64,000 bases of DNA from Meghimatium bilineatum (lineage: Eukaryota; Mollusca; Gastropoda; Stylommatophora; Philomycidae), in NCBI GenBank assembly GCA_034231615.1, contig CM067306.1, positions 48,516,594 to 48,580,593 on the forward strand, read 5' to 3'. Shown in pieces: positions 33,453 through 44,689 of this stretch. Position 1 is the stretch's first letter; every line of letters starts with the position of its first letter. Below the pieces are notes generated by a model. The model was not told the origin of the DNA, made no database searches, and saw nothing but the letters and a program-made list of their open reading frames with translations. The position numbers and the translations under genes are program-made.

Positions 33453-33546
33453 AGACTCTTGATGTTAATTCAACGACTATGATATTAACAGACACTTTGA
33501 AAACAGTAGCCCAAATTACACTGGGAAAAATATGCAGCGCAATATT

Positions 33547-33548
<2 letters not shown>

Positions 33549-33598
<50 letters not shown>

Positions 33599-33655
33599 AC
33601 CCGGAACATTGACCGTCACAGACACCCTCTGAACCACGGCGGTACAGAACCGGAC
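33549..33655 (-). repeat. (TA)n tract next to a tRNA-like remnant
   Basis: A TA repeat of about 45 bp (33,549-33,594) is followed by sequence whose reverse complement reads CCGTGGTTCAGAGGG...GTCTGTGACGG...GGGTTCGA, with A-box-like and B-box-like parts. It shares the GTCTGTGACGG part with 26.35 kb. The arrangement suggests a tRNA-derived SINE head beside a TA microsatellite. Confidence 0.6.
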
Positions 33656-33699
33656 TAAATAAAGAAAAGCTGTTCTATTGTCTATTGTCTTTCTCCAGG

Positions 33700-34080
33700 T
33701 GGTTTGTTATCCATTCTTGCCGTTAAGAGTAGGGTGATTGGAGCTCCAGCTTGCGTTCTAAAACCAGATGTGTGGTCTCGGCTGTGTTATGACCGTGTCT
33801 GTTCAGGATCTCCCTGACGATTTCTATCCATCTTTTACGTGGTCTTCCTCTGGCTGTGTACTCTGATCTCATTTGGTTATATGTCTGTACGGGCAACTTG
33901 TCGTGATGCATTCTCATAATGTGGCCACACCACTTGATCTGCTGTCTTTCTATGTAATCTGTAAAAGGTATTATACCTATTCTTTCCATGATATCATTTC
34001 GTAATCTATGGAGCCTGGTGCCCCCTGCGGCTTTCCTCAAGCATTTCATCTCACATGTCACTAACTTTCTGTAATGTGAA
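33700..34080 (-). mobile_element. LINE C-terminal fragment
   Basis: A 112-codon minus-strand open frame (33,723-34,061) encodes the C-terminal tail of an RT element: MKCLRKAAGGTRLHRLRNDI, YIERQQIKWCGHIMRM and ARGRPRKRW. It matches the tails at 23.7, 40.3, 42.0 and 57.0 kb. This is one of the least damaged copies, with no stop over about 110 residues, suggesting a fairly recent insertion. Palm and endonuclease are absent. Confidence 0.88.
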
Positions 34081-34156
34081 GATGAGAGAGATCAGGTGTG
34101 GCACTGGTAACACGGTGTTGGTAGGAATATACGGTATATCATTTGTCTTTTAATTT

Positions 34157-34242
34157 CCAGCAGGATGTAGTCCAGAGAATGGAAATGCGTTGTGCCGCCG
34201 TTTTATTTGCGCCAATGGTCTGACACATCCGTCTTCTGCGGA
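34157..34242 (-). mobile_element. SINE-A 5' half
   Basis: Reverse complement starts GAAGACGGATGTGTCAGACC and runs to the CATTTCCATTCTCTGGACTA middle, then stops. The 3' half and GAA tail are missing, so no TSD can be read. Confidence 0.82.
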
Positions 34243-34360
34243 TAAATTGTCCTTTGATACAATACATTTCTAGAGTTTCCCATAGTACGTCTATGTAAAT
34301 TCTGTTCATCGGACGTATATTTGTGAATGTGTTTGTCTGAGTATTTGTGCGTGTGTGCAT

Positions 34361-34362
<2 letters not shown>

Positions 34363-34391
<29 letters not shown>
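34363..34391. repeat. (GA)n microsatellite
   Basis: AGAGAGAGAGAG run of about 29 bp on the plus strand, continuing imperfectly as GGAAGAGAAAGAAGG. Confidence 0.95.
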
Positions 34392-34394
<3 letters not shown>

Positions 34395-34514
34395 GAGAAA
34401 GAAGGTGAGAGTTAGGAATGACAATCTTGTAAAGATGGGACAGATTCAAGTGAGTGGTTCAACACTCCCACGCTCACTTAGCAAATCAGAGTGTGACTTT
34501 CATTACTAGCAATG

Positions 34515-34870
34515 TAGCCACAAGGTGGGTCAGCCACAAGGATGGTAAGATATAAGGTAGGTCAGCCACAAGGTGGGTCAGTCACAATGTGGGTTAGTCA
34601 CAAGGAGGCTAAGCCATAAGGTGGATCGGCCACAAAGTGGGCGGCCGCAAAGAGGGTAAGCCATAAGGTGCGTCAGCTATAAGGTGGGTAAGATATAAGT
34701 CTGGTAATCGATAAAGTTAGTAAGCTATAATGTGAGTAAGCCATAAGGTGGATACGCCATAAAGTGGACGGTAGATACGCCATAAGGTCGGTAAGCCATA
34801 ATGTAGGTAAGCCATAAGATGGGTAATCCATAAGTTGGCTAAGCTGTAAGTTGGATAAGCCGTAAGGTTT
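34515..34870. repeat. degenerate 16-17 bp minisatellite
   Basis: About twenty imperfect copies of CATAAGGTGGGTAAGC and CACAAGGTGGGTCAGC. Every copy differs, so the array is old or has stopped homogenising, unlike most arrays here. Confidence 0.85.
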
Positions 34871-35315
34871 TCTTTACTAACTTTATCGCTACAATTATAA
34901 ATGTATAGCTTCGTTTCACTTTCTTGTTACACCCCTGGGTGTGTCTGTAACCCACACATTTCATTTTTTTCCGAAGTCTCCGTGGTCTCCATGGCAGTAG
35001 CACTTGTCCACAATGTCAATCTGATCAACTTCGCTATAATGAACCAACATCTAACGAGATTGCAATGGTTTTCGTCAACGAAGATGAAGAACCACACTTT
35101 CGCCACGACATTCGCATTTATTTTTTCACAAAAAAACTATTGATTATAAATTGATAACTGCATGATGTTATACTCGCTTTTGTTCTGGTACGGTGAGCCG
35201 GGTTGATAAGCACATTAGCAATGTGGGGCATATCATTGTAAGCAACCCAATCAATTTCGTCTCGACAGGACCCGAATGAATCTAGTAGTATATATTAATC
35301 ACGGTGAAATGAATG
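34871..35315. other. unassigned spacer
   Basis: No feature recognised; short open frames without motifs. Confidence 0.4.
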
Positions 35316-35319
35316 TTTG

Positions 35320-35480
35320 GTATAACTGTGAATGTTTGAATAAAATTGTTACATGGGTTGTTTAATAGAACATGGAATACGTAAAACTACCAGAAGACTG
35401 GGAAACACTGTAATAATAATAATTTGAAAGAAAAACGGCAGCAAAAGAGATTGTACAAAACATAGAGGTACAGTATTTCA
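35320..35480 (+). mobile_element. short LINE fragment
   Basis: Aligns with 56,215-56,370 (GGGTTGTTTAATAGAACATG against AGGTTGTTTAATATAGTACA; both then CTGTAATAATAATTA-like). The translation around 35,370-35,440 reads a W.TVIIIP-like RT entry segment. A tiny remnant of the 56.2 kb family. Confidence 0.55.
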
Positions 35481-35614
35481 ATTCTAGTCATATGTTTTTC
35501 TCGCATTTTCCTTTCGACAGCTTTTTAGTAGAGACTATTTCGTGCTTGTTATCTCATATTTATTATTCATTTCAATATGATTATGCATAAATTACCATCC
35601 CTTCAGTTGCAATC
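35481..35614. other. spacer
   Basis: AT-rich; nothing recognised. Confidence 0.4.
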
Positions 35615-35910
35615 ATATGTCTGACTCTGACTCCTAGATTCTACATTGAGTTTAGTAACTTGTTTAAACCAATAATGTCTGACTCTGACACCTGGATTCT
35701 ACATTGTGTTTAGTAACTTAGGTAAACCAATAATGTCTGACTCTGACACCTGGATTCTACATTGAGTTTAGAAACTTGTGTAAACCAATAATGTCTGACT
35801 CTGACACCTGGATTCTACATTGAGTTTAGTAACTTGTGTAAACCAATAATGCCTGACTCTGACACCTGGATTCTACATTGAGTTTAGTAACTTGTGTAAA
35901 CCAATAGATT
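35615..35910. repeat. 58-bp minisatellite, 5 copies
   Basis: Unit GTCTGACTCTGACACCTGGA then TTCTACATTGAGTTTAGTAA and CTTGTGTAAACCAATAAT. The first copy is the most diverged. Confidence 0.95.
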
Positions 35911-36655
35911 ATTCTTTTATTCATTATCATCTCCGTCTTTATCTTTTTTCCCTTCAATTTCGTTTACTTTTTCTTCCCTTCCTTCAACACCCCCTGTTAA
36001 TGTGATCTTTGTTCACGATAATCATTTTACTGACATTGCTTTTCCTTATTTAGATAGTCATTACTTCACGATAGCCAATCTACTGGCATTACTTTTTCTT
36101 ACTTAGATAGTCATTACTTTTATTAAGGACATGTACTTAAATCTTTCTGTTTGACTACGCCGGATTTTAGATAAATAGTTGTTTTCTTTGATATCTCTGA
36201 GATTGTTATTCTTTTATTATACTTGCTGTTACTTCTTCTTTTGTCTCTTTTCTATTTTTTTTCTTATCTATCTTCCTTAACATACTCTTTTGCTCCTCTC
36301 TTACATTATGATTCTCTGGTAATATTCATTTCTTGTTGTTCGTTTATGTCATGATGAAGACATTTCAGTCGAAACAACGTTTGTTTCTGCTAATATCTTT
36401 GGTGTGTTTTGTATTTCTCTGCAACACTCCTTACGTATCTATGTTTTCCCCCTCGTTGCTATGTGTGCAGCAGCTCTCGCATCTTTAGTACGTTAGGTTG
36501 CCCATAGCATCATCATCAAGGGCCATCTCTGCAACGAAGGTTGGCTGAAACATATCTCTAACATCCCCTGTCTCTTGTTTTGGTGGTGCATCTGCTAGAT
36601 TGTAACCTGCCAATCGTGTGATGCTTATCTCTCACTTGTCTCTGTTTACCTCTTG
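35911..36655 (+). other. spacer with hammerhead-like motif
   Basis: A 70-bp imperfect direct duplication (GACATTGCTTTTCCTTATTT and GGCATTACTTTTTCTTACTT) lies at 36,030-36,120. At 36,351-36,380 the plus strand reads ATGATGAAGAC, a short loop, then GTCGAAAC. The bases before it (CTTGTTGTTCGTTTATGTC) are pyrimidine-rich, as in the other family-F sites. Confidence 0.5.
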
Positions 36656-36659
36656 CTCG

Positions 36660-36885
36660 CCTCCTTTGACTTTACCCTCAAGTTAAGATCCTGATCGCCT
36701 CTCTTCGACTTTACCCTCAAGTTAAGATTCTGCTCACCTCTCTTCTACTTTACCCTCAAGTTAAGATTCTGCTCACCTCTCTTCTACTTTACCCTCAAGT
36801 TAAGATTCTGCTCACCTCTCTTCGACTTTACCCTCAAGTTAAGGTCCTGCTAGCTTTTTTCGACTTTACCCTCAAGTTAAGGTCT
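36660..36885. repeat. 39-bp minisatellite, about 6 copies
   Basis: Unit CGACTTTACCCTCAAGTTAA then GATTCTGCTCACCTCTCTT. The last copy differs (GCTAGCTTTTTTCG). Confidence 0.94.
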
Positions 36886-37014
36886 TCAATAGGTGACATG
36901 TCTTCTGTTGTGTTTAAAATCGTTTATTTGTTTGATTTTTATTTCCTTTTAATAATTGTTTTTTTTCATATTAAGTATTATTGTCCCTAAAACATGATGT
37001 ATCTTTCTATCAAT
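36886..37014. other. spacer
   Basis: T-rich; nothing recognised. Confidence 0.4.
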
Positions 37015-37490
37015 CTTTCATTCACCCCATCCACTCTTCATGTAATGTCTTTCCACTCAATCCACTCTTCATGTTGTCTTTCTCTTCACCCCATCCACTC
37101 TTCATGTTATGTCTTTCCACCCAATCCACTCTTCGTGTTATGTCTTTCCACCCAATCCACTCTTCATGTTATACTTCCCACCCAATCCACTCTTCATGGT
37201 GTCTTTCTCTTCATCCAATCCACTCTTCATGTTATGTCTTCCCACCCAATCCACTCTTCATGTTATACTTCCCACCCAATCCACTCTTCATGTTATACTT
37301 CCCACCCAATCCACTCTTCATGTTATACTTCCCACCCAATCCACTCTTCATGTTATGCTTTTCTCTCCATCACATCCACTCTTTATGTTATATCTTTCTC
37401 TTCATCACATCTACTCTTCATGTTATGTCTTTCGTGCATGGTATTTCATATTCATACTTTCTACATTGTCATTCCCCGTCCACTCTTCAT
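37015..37490. repeat. 30-bp minisatellite, about 14 copies
   Basis: Unit CATGTTATACTTCCCACCCA then ATCCACTCTT, with variants TGTCTTTCCACCC and TCTTTCTCTTCATCAC. All three plus frames are open over much of it and extend as long reading frames (to 248 codons), which follow from the 30-bp period and lack of stops in the unit. Confidence 0.94.
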
Positions 37491-37800
37491 ATTATGTCTG
37501 TTTCTTCTAATACTGTTGGACTCTTTCCTTTCTTGTTCTCTTTTCTTTCAGTTTCCCATGACATGCTTCATAGCATTCGTAATTCTGATTCTACTACCAT
37601 CGTCACACTATATGTGCATTTGTATGTAAAATATGTTGTCTGTCTCCTAGTATTTCGTCCTCATGAAGGCTTCTTTAGTCAAAACGTCGTCTCTCGCTGT
37701 GTCTTATTGTTAATGTTTTATTTATAAATATTGGAAACAGATATGCCTATTTACTGTTTCTCGTAATATTTGCCCTGTGTTACACCAGCACTCTAATTAC
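37491..37800 (+). repeat. dispersed repeat, family F-like (plus)
   Basis: Aligns by eye with the reverse complement of 52,060-52,330: CAGTTTCCCATGACATGCTT against CTCTTTCCCATGACATGTTT, then CCATCGTCACACTATATGTG against CCGTCGTCACACCATATGTG. Both then carry the hammerhead-like motif (37,659-37,692: CATGAAGGCTT, GTC, AAAACGTCGTCTCTCGCTGT; 52 kb: TTGATGAAGG, GCCGAAAAGTCGTCTGTCGC). No coding capacity. Confidence 0.7.
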
Positions 37801-38239
37801 CAGTATCAAGTTGTTTTCCCACACTGGTGTTTTATCTCTTGACATTCCTTCTGTAGCGTGGGGACAAAATGTTTCCACATGTCTCATTCACAGAATGTCT
37901 ATCTTGAAAGCTTTCAGCCATCAATTTACCTGATAAAATACCTGTATGTTACTTAATCTACCTGTTTGTTTCACCTAGATCGCACAAGACCAAACACACT
38001 CTCTTTTCCCAACCAGCGCACAGTTTTGGTTTCAACCAGGTATTAACGCATGGTTGCGCGTGCCACAGCCAGGAAGCACAGCATTTCCACAATTCTCCCG
38101 ATGATTTTATTTCGTGGAAAAGAGTAAACTAAGGGAAGTAACCGTTTATATAATATTTGTTGGTATATCGTATTTATGTGAATAGATTACCGGCGCCTGT
38201 ATCAGGATCGCAGAATAGCAAGACTGTTTTCTTGCCATG
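37801..38239. other. unassigned spacer
   Basis: No repeat or domain recognised over about 440 bp. The right edge provides the SINE target site. Confidence 0.4.
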
Positions 38240-38248
38240 TATGTCATA

Positions 38249-38510
38249 GCGCAGTAGTTAGCGCACTGGCTTCGTATATGAGTGGTGCTGGGTTCATTCC
38301 CCAGTTGAGGCGGAAATGTTTTTCAGATCGCAATGGCTTCTGGGTCGACCCAGCCTTAAATTGGTACCAGGTTAATCCGGGAAATAAAGACTACGAGGGA
38401 GAGCAGATGGCTACCGCCCTCATTTGCAGAGCTTCTGAAATGTAAGATCGCTAACATCTCACACCCCTACGGCATTAATAAATGCTATTGGTTACTTTAC
38501 TTATTTTACT
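38249..38510 (+). mobile_element. tRNA-derived SINE with 9-bp TSD
   Basis: Starts GCGCAGTAGTTAGCGCACTG, slightly 5'-truncated relative to the 49.9 kb copy, and ends TTACTTTACTTATTTTACT. Perfect duplication TATGTCATA at 38,240-38,248 and 38,511-38,519. The tRNA-like head (A-box-like TAGCGCAGTGGTTAGCG, B-box-like GGGTTCATTCC) is followed by a ~190 bp body and a TTTAC-type tail. Confidence 0.93.
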
Positions 38511-38792
38511 TATGTCATAAGAGGCGACTAAGGATGTTATAGGATGGAGTTGGTTTTCCATTTCCATATATGATACAAGTGACCCGGAAGTCATGCTGAA
38601 GACGGATGCGTTATGTAAGATGTTCTGAGTCTTTTTACCAATTGTGCCTTAATCTGGGGTTCTAATGACGATATCCCTCTTAAGAAATCAAAACATGACG
38701 TTTATTTACAATGAAATTAGTCAAAATACAGGTAAACCTTACAGGTAAAAATCTCAAGGGAACGATGGAATTTCACACGAAAACGAGCGAAT

Positions 38793-38796
<4 letters not shown>
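38511..38796. other. spacer
   Basis: Contains GAAGACGGATGCG (38,599), which resembles the SINE-A head, but it does not continue as SINE-A. Nothing else recognised. Confidence 0.4.

Positions 38797-38797
<1 letters not shown>

Positions 38798-38829
<32 letters not shown>
38798..38829. repeat. (TA)n microsatellite
   Basis: About 16 TA units. Confidence 0.95.
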
Positions 38830-38832
<3 letters not shown>

Positions 38833-39395
38833 ATCAAACCCGCTTTTCTGAATGAAGACATACCTCATGTTCTAGTCATATTCAGATGCATAATATAATC
38901 TGGACTATCTCGGCTATATGGTATAATAATAATAGCCGTTCATCGCATGCGATGATGACAACAGTTTCAGACTTGTGTTGTTGCATTCCTATGTGGACAC
39001 TTCAGTTCTCGGGTTCATTCCATCCTTGGAACCGGATTTTTTTTTATTTCGGAGGTACAATCAAAACCGTTCTTGTACATGTTGCGAAGTCTGTTATGGC
39101 ACATCGGACTTGATATTTACAGCCAATAGACAGCCTTCTTGCACTCCTTCGCGTGAAAACATGCAGTAAAGTTTTATCTTCTAAGGCAACAGTTTCAGAC
39201 TTGTGTTGCATCTCTCTGGTATGTACGATGATGACGGAAAAGTTCAATACTTACGTATCAATCCCCTGACAAATATCGAACACAAGTGATCAGAATTGGG
39301 CGTCTGTGTGTTTGTTGTTCGTTTTATCAACAAGTGAAAATGTGTTGAAAATAATATGCCTCTTGGCCATGCAAACACCTTTTTTCGTGTTAGGT
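38830..39395 (-). other. spacer with dispersed repeat (39,030-39,180)
   Basis: The segment 39,030-39,180 matches 4,600-4,760 (GGAGGTACAATCAAAACCGT, GTCTGTTATGGCACATCGG, GCACTCCTTCGCGTGAAAAC). The phrase CAGTTTCAGACTTGTGTTG occurs on both sides of it (about 38,962 and 39,190), a direct repeat of about 19 bp that may be a target duplication or a partial tandem duplication. Confidence 0.5.
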
Positions 39396-39399
39396 ATTA

Positions 39400-39950
39400 G
39401 GTATGTTGATTATCATCTTCGCACACCGGACACGTCCATAGGTGCTCCGATCTCCACATCAGTAAATCTCTCAGGGTATACCGGCTGATGGTTCCGGTTC
39501 TATGTTGGTTCACTACTCTTTTTGAAATTTTTGTTAAGGGTTCTCTTCGGGCCACGCCCATCCTCACTCCCAATTCTTGGATTCTTGATATTGACTCATG
39601 CTTATTCATCTCATCCTTTTATCGTGAGCACTCACGAAAAGCAGTGAGTATGTCTGCTCCTTCCATAGGCTGACCGTCTGTTGTGGTGGCGAGACTAGCT
39701 AATTTGTCGGCACGTTTTAAATTGTTTTTGATGGTGTTGATGTGCTACATTAGGCGATTCGGAGCTCCAAACTCACATGACAAATCGTCTTTGTTTAACC
39801 TCTTTATAGACACTTTAAGAAAGTCATTGAAACATTTCTTCTGTCCAACTGACAGTCGTTTTCCCTTGAGCGCACTATACATCAGTTGTTTTGAGATGAG
39901 ACTTGCCCTCATATCCGGCCTATCTCAGTTGAACATTTGACATTGTATAA
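39400..39950 (-). mobile_element. two joined LINE fragments
   Basis: Minus strand 39,400-39,760 encodes the end of an RNase H LINE (ADILTAFRECSR, then RTGTISRYTLRD and EHLWTCPVCEDD), the same tail as at 17.3 kb. Adjoining it, at 39,770-39,950, KGKRLSVGQKKCFNDFLKVS is the C-terminal tail of the other LINE type. The junction makes a chimera of two elements. Confidence 0.72.
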
Positions 39951-40224
39951 TACTGACATATAAGATGATTTAACCGCATATGGAAACCCGCTTTGGCCAT
40001 TTGTTCATCTTAAATAATATTAATGTTTCTACATCCACACAAATTAATATCCATCTTTATATCGCGTTATCAATTGTAACTATATACGTATCTATACATT
40101 CTTCAATACTATAAAATCTGTGTATATATAAATTGTTCACAACAATAAATCATTGGTCAATTAACACATTTACTAAGAAACAAAGATATTACACTAGAAT
40201 CAAAGAAAGCGTTTTTCAACACAA
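39951..40224. other. AT-rich spacer
   Basis: Nothing recognised; the right part probably grades into the LINE. Confidence 0.4.
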
Positions 40225-40640
40225 TTTTCTTATCAACATTGTGTTATCAGTGTCAAACATGGACAATAGATTCTAGAACAATTCATAAGGTTAACATTAC
40301 TGAAATGAAATGTGTAAGCCGTATGATTGGAGTTAGTTTGAGAGACAAATTCAGGAATGAAACACTAAGGAAACAATTAGGGATCCAAGTCAACAATATA
40401 ATACATCTAGAAACAACAAGTTAAATGGTTCGGCTACATAACCAGACAGAAAGAGCAAAATAAAATCCAAAAAAAATTCTTAACAAACGATACGAAAACA
40501 GTCGACCTATTGGACGCCCTCGTTAAAGGTGGATAGACAGTGTATTAGAGACACTAAAATATAACAGCGGAAGAGGTAAATAGAAGGGCAAAAGACCGTA
40601 CACTCACTCTCCTCTCAACACCGAAAGGTACATGAGGACA
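40225..40640 (+). mobile_element. LINE C-terminal fragment
   Basis: Plus-strand open frame 40,239-40,424 reads CYQCQTWTIDSRTIHK, then CVSRMIGVSLRDKFRNE, the usual RT tail. The GRPR.RWIDSVLETLK block follows at about 40,510-40,560 in another frame. The end is GAGGACAGAAAGAAGAAGAA, again a GAAGAAG-type terminus. The palm is missing. Confidence 0.82.
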
Positions 40641-41375
40641 GAAAGAAGAAGAAGATAAATCTATGTGTATCTACAAATTATCAAGTATTTGATTTGATAA
40701 CAATAATTGGTGATCACCACTCTACACTCCTTTTCTCTTCTTTATGGTAGTCTAGTGAGACCAATGCTACTAAAAGCATGTTGTGTAGCCTGTTTGTTTA
40801 TACTCCCTACAAATATAACCAGCGTCCCACCATAACGATTCTCTAATCACCTTAAAGGATCTGGGTTCGTTCTCAAACTCCCTCGGTTTAGCAGAAAATA
40901 AAAGTTATCTCAGCCAAACTGTAAATCACCATGATCAAATGATCAGAAGGAAATTATTCAGTTAAACGACTACAACTAATGTCACTATCTGAAGACATAG
41001 TTGTTATCTCATGTTGAAGTTGATTGTCTTCAAACGCGGACCGTGTAGTAAACGTTTTCGGCTGTTGGCATTATTTAATGTTGGCCTCTGTTTACCATAT
41101 ACGCTCCGTGGTTCAAACACCAAAAAAAAAAAAAAAAGACAACTACAAAAATGTTTTAAAAAACATTAAAATTAGGAGATTGTCTCCCGAAGTCGCGAAA
41201 ATGACCAAATCTGTGCCGCGCATCGCAAATGATTTCCCACAAAGATGTAGAGAATGGCTTCTCGGACTTTTCATTGGGAGAGCACTGCCAAAGTGTAATA
41301 GCTAGTGCTCGCAAACACTTTTTAGCTCACATGGAGCGAACAGCAGGTTGAGACAGCCTAACGTAAAGTGTATTT
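40641..41375. other. unassigned spacer with A-run
   Basis: An A-run of about 15 lies at 41,122-41,136. An open frame (41,024-41,305, 93 codons) crosses it, with no recognisable domain. Otherwise featureless. Confidence 0.4.
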
Positions 41376-41377
41376 AG

Positions 41378-41706
41378 CCACATAACAAGTATACAAGCCT
41401 CATAACAAGTATATAAGCCTCATATCAAATATATAAGCCTCATAACAAGTATATAAGCCTCATAACAAGTATATAGGCCTCATAACAAGTATACAAGCCT
41501 CATAACAAGTATATAAGCCTCATATCAAATATATAAGCCTCATAACAAGTATATAAGCCTCATAACAAGTATATAAGCCACATAACAAGTATACAAGCCT
41601 CATAACAAGTATATAAGTCTCATATCAAATATATAAGCCCCATAACAAGTATATAAGCCTCATAATAAGTATATAAGCCTCTCTTAACAAGTATATAAGC
41701 CACATA
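41378..41706. repeat. 20-bp minisatellite, about 16 copies
   Basis: Unit CATAACAAGTATATAAGCCT. The variant CATATCAAATATATAAGCC recurs about every 100-110 bp (41,418, 41,520, 41,622), so the array carries a five-monomer higher-order repeat. Confidence 0.96.
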
Positions 41707-41869
41707 ATATGAATTTAAATATTTTGGAAACATTCTTACTGACGACCAAAAAAATGGACAGATTGATCAAAACACGAATTTTTAAAAAGTCAAGTACGTA
41801 AATTATGTACTTATGAAACAAATATATCCCGTTGAACACACAAAAGAAAATAATGAAATCGATCTTTAT

Positions 41870-42255
41870 ATCGTATTGTGTTATCAATGTTAGACATGGA
41901 CAATAACAATATACAGTGTAACAAGAGCAAAAGCTTACTAAGAAATGCAGCAAACAAAACAAGAAGAGATCATGTGAGGATGAAGAGATTACAAGAATTA
42001 TTGGAACAACATCAGTGTTCAAATATATTGATGAACAGAGACTAAAATGGTTCGGCCACATAATAAGAATGAACCCTTATTGACCATCGGCAAAGGCATA
42101 CAACATTAAAATGGAAACATCAAGATACAGAGAAAGGCCAAGAAGAAGGTGGATTGAAGGGGTTACCATTATTATTGCATATTAAGCGACCGAACGTGTT
42201 ATAGCCAGAAAAACGATCGTCATTAAATCCTGCGACGTCTTACAGCAAAAGCAGA
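41870..42255 (+). mobile_element. LINE C-terminal fragment
   Basis: Plus-strand reads ITRIIGTTSVFKYIDEQRLK then WFGHIIRM, and RPRRRWIEGV with a frameshift. Many TAA/TGA interruptions. Same domain as at 33.7 and 40.2 kb. Confidence 0.78.
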
Positions 42256-42850
42256 GAAAAGACAATAGATAGATTGATAAGCTTATTATTTCTGTAGTTG
42301 TTGGTGACTTCAATTACTGGAACTACGACCTCCACTACTTCTAATTGTAAAAAAAGAAGCGTACCTCACAAAAAAAAAGAGAAGACGGAGGTCTCATCTC
42401 TACCTCTCAATTCTTCCAAGTATTTCCCACATCACACTAATATCTCCACTGTTCGTCTTTGTAAATATTCCGTATAAATATCATCTATTTTCCTGATAGT
42501 TTTGACGGGCTATCTATTAACACCTTCTGCTCTAACTACCCGGCCATTTGTTTTCTTCTCTGCCAGTGTTTTAATTTTAGCAACCACAGTTTCGCCACGT
42601 ATATTGTTGTTTTTTTCCCTTTCACACCGGAGAGCGGACCACACATAGTCACAACTAGGAATGTGTGTGCGACTATAATGAACATGTTTTAATTCTCAAT
42701 ATAAAAATATTATAGCTTTATAGACCCCCCTCTGAGCTGTCGACTTTTACACCAGGCATCACGTTACGCCCAAAGCTGTAGTCTCCTAGATTTATTTTTA
42801 AAGTTCTGGAAACTGGATTACCAGAACCACTACCTACACTATTTTTTTAC
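42256..42850. other. unassigned spacer
   Basis: About 600 bp with A-rich and CT-rich stretches. No domain or repeat recognised. Confidence 0.4.
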
Positions 42851-42854
42851 GGTT

Positions 42855-43280
42855 ATAAATTACTGAATATAACTAATATCATTTTTGATGGTTGTAAATG
42901 ACACTGATATAACTGTCATTTTTTGATGGTTGTAAATGATATAACTAATATCATTTTTTGATGGTTGTAAATGATATAACTAATATCATTTTTGATGGTT
43001 GTAAATGACACTGATATAACTATCATTTTTTGATGGTTGTAAATGATATAACTAATATCATTTTTGATGGTTGTAAATGACACTGATATAACTATCATTT
43101 TTTTATGGTTGTAAATGATATAACTAATATCATTTTTTGATGGTTGTAAATGATATAACTAATATCATTTTTTGATGGTTGTAAATAACTCTGATATAAC
43201 TAATATCATTTTTTGATGGTTATAAATGACATTGATATAACTATAATTTTTTTATGGTTGTAAATGACTCTGATATAACC
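42855..43280. repeat. ~33-40 bp hairpin-forming minisatellite, about 12 copies
   Basis: Unit TTTTTGATGGTTGTAAATGA then TATAACTAATATCA, with longer copies that add CACTGATATAACT. Most copies contain AATGATAT, AACTA, ATATCATT: a perfect 8-bp inverted repeat with a 5-base loop. The minus strand gives open repeats, not genes. Confidence 0.93.
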
Positions 43281-43475
43281 ACATTGTATGGACGTACACG
43301 GTTGACAAGACAGTGACTCACCATAGAAGCTACGTTATTTCTTAAACAGAACCATCCCAGAGCTGTAGACACATCTTCGGTAAGGAGGGAGGAGCGGGGT
43401 GGACTTACAAATAATGATCTCTTCAATGTTTTCATAGATATTTCTCGTACTTTCATGAGACTTTTGGTGTCCAGT
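43281..43475. other. spacer
   Basis: Nothing recognised. Confidence 0.4.
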
Positions 43476-43479
43476 TAAA

Positions 43480-44405
43480 GGTAGGAGGTGGAGGTGGTGA
43501 TTTAAGATATGGTGACCAGTTAAAGGTAGGAGGTGGTGATTTGAGATATGGTGACCAGTTAAAGGTAGGAGGTGGTGATTTGAGACATGGTGACCAGTTA
43601 AAGTAGGAGGTGGTGATTTGAGAAATGATGAACAGTTAAAGGTAGGAGGTGGAGGTGTTGATTTGAGACATGGTGACCAGTTAATGGTAGGAGGTGGATG
43701 TGGTTGTTTGAGACATGGTGACCACTTAAAGTAGGAGGTGGTGATTTGAGACATGGTGACCAGTTAAAGGTAGGAGGTGGAGATGGTGATTTGAGACATG
43801 GTGACCAGTTAAAGGCAGGAGGTGGTGGTGGTGATTTGAGACATGGTGACCAGTTAAAGGTAGGAGGTAGAGATGGTGATTCCATACATGGTGACCAGGT
43901 AAGGTAGGAGGTGGAGGTGCTGATTTGAGACATAGTGTCCATTTAAAGTTAAGAGGTGGAAGTGGTGATTTAAGACATGGTGACCAGTTAAAGGTAGGAG
44001 GTCGATGTGGTGATTTGAGACATGGTGACCAGTTAGGTAGGACGAGGTGGTTATTTGACACATAATGACCAGTTAAAGGTAGGAGGTGGAGGTGGTGATT
44101 TGAGACATGGTGACCAGTTAAACGTATGAGGTGGAGGTGGTGATTTGAGACATGGTGACCTGTTAGGTAGGAGGAGGTGGTTATTTGGCACATAATGACC
44201 AGTTAAAGGTAGGAGGTGGAGGTGGTGATTTGAGACATGGTGACCAGTGAAAGGTATGAGGTGGAGGTGGTTATTTGACACATAATGACTAGTTAAAGGT
44301 AGTAGGTGGAGTAGGTGATTTGAGACATGGTGAACAGTTAAAGGTAGGAGGTGGAGGTGGTGATTTGAGACATGGTGACCAGTTAACGGTGGAGGTGGTG
44401 ATCAC
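43480..44405. repeat. ~45-bp minisatellite, about 22 copies
   Basis: Unit GGTGATTTGAGACATGGTGA then CCAGTTAAAGGTAGGAGGTG and GAGGT. Copy length varies (31-48 bp) through loss of GGTGGA triplets. A variant with GGTTATTTGACACATAATGA recurs at about 44,050, 44,170 and 44,270. Frames on the minus strand remain open over long spans because units contain few stops. Confidence 0.94.
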
Positions 44406-44685
44406 CAATTTATCATCATAGTTACACACGAAACCGCACGAACTATATATTTTTAGGTAACCTTTCCCCCCCCCCCTTCCCTTAAAGAAAATGTATCTAA
44501 TATTTGTCACCTGCAACTGGAAGGGGCCGAAAATGGAAATTAGATTTGGTGACACTGTGATTTACTATGTATTAAGATGTATAATAATGTAATAAGAGCC
44601 GGTGAATGTGACTGTGGGGGTGGTGACTCTCATGCCAATCAGTGCCCCAGAAGCAATGGTCAAGTTGGATGTCACAGGTCGAAAT
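44406..44685. other. spacer with C-run
   Basis: C-run near 44,466-44,477. Nothing else recognised. Confidence 0.4.
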
Positions 44686-44689
44686 ACGT

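Noticed and set aside
36981-37727. A 248-codon open frame on the plus strand
   Set aside because: It lies on a 30-bp pyrimidine-rich array without stops and on a dispersed repeat; three plus frames are open and the protein has no recognisable domain.
43335-44281. Minus-strand proline/histidine-rich open frames
   Set aside because: These are translations of the ~45-bp array. Frames shift with unit length variation.
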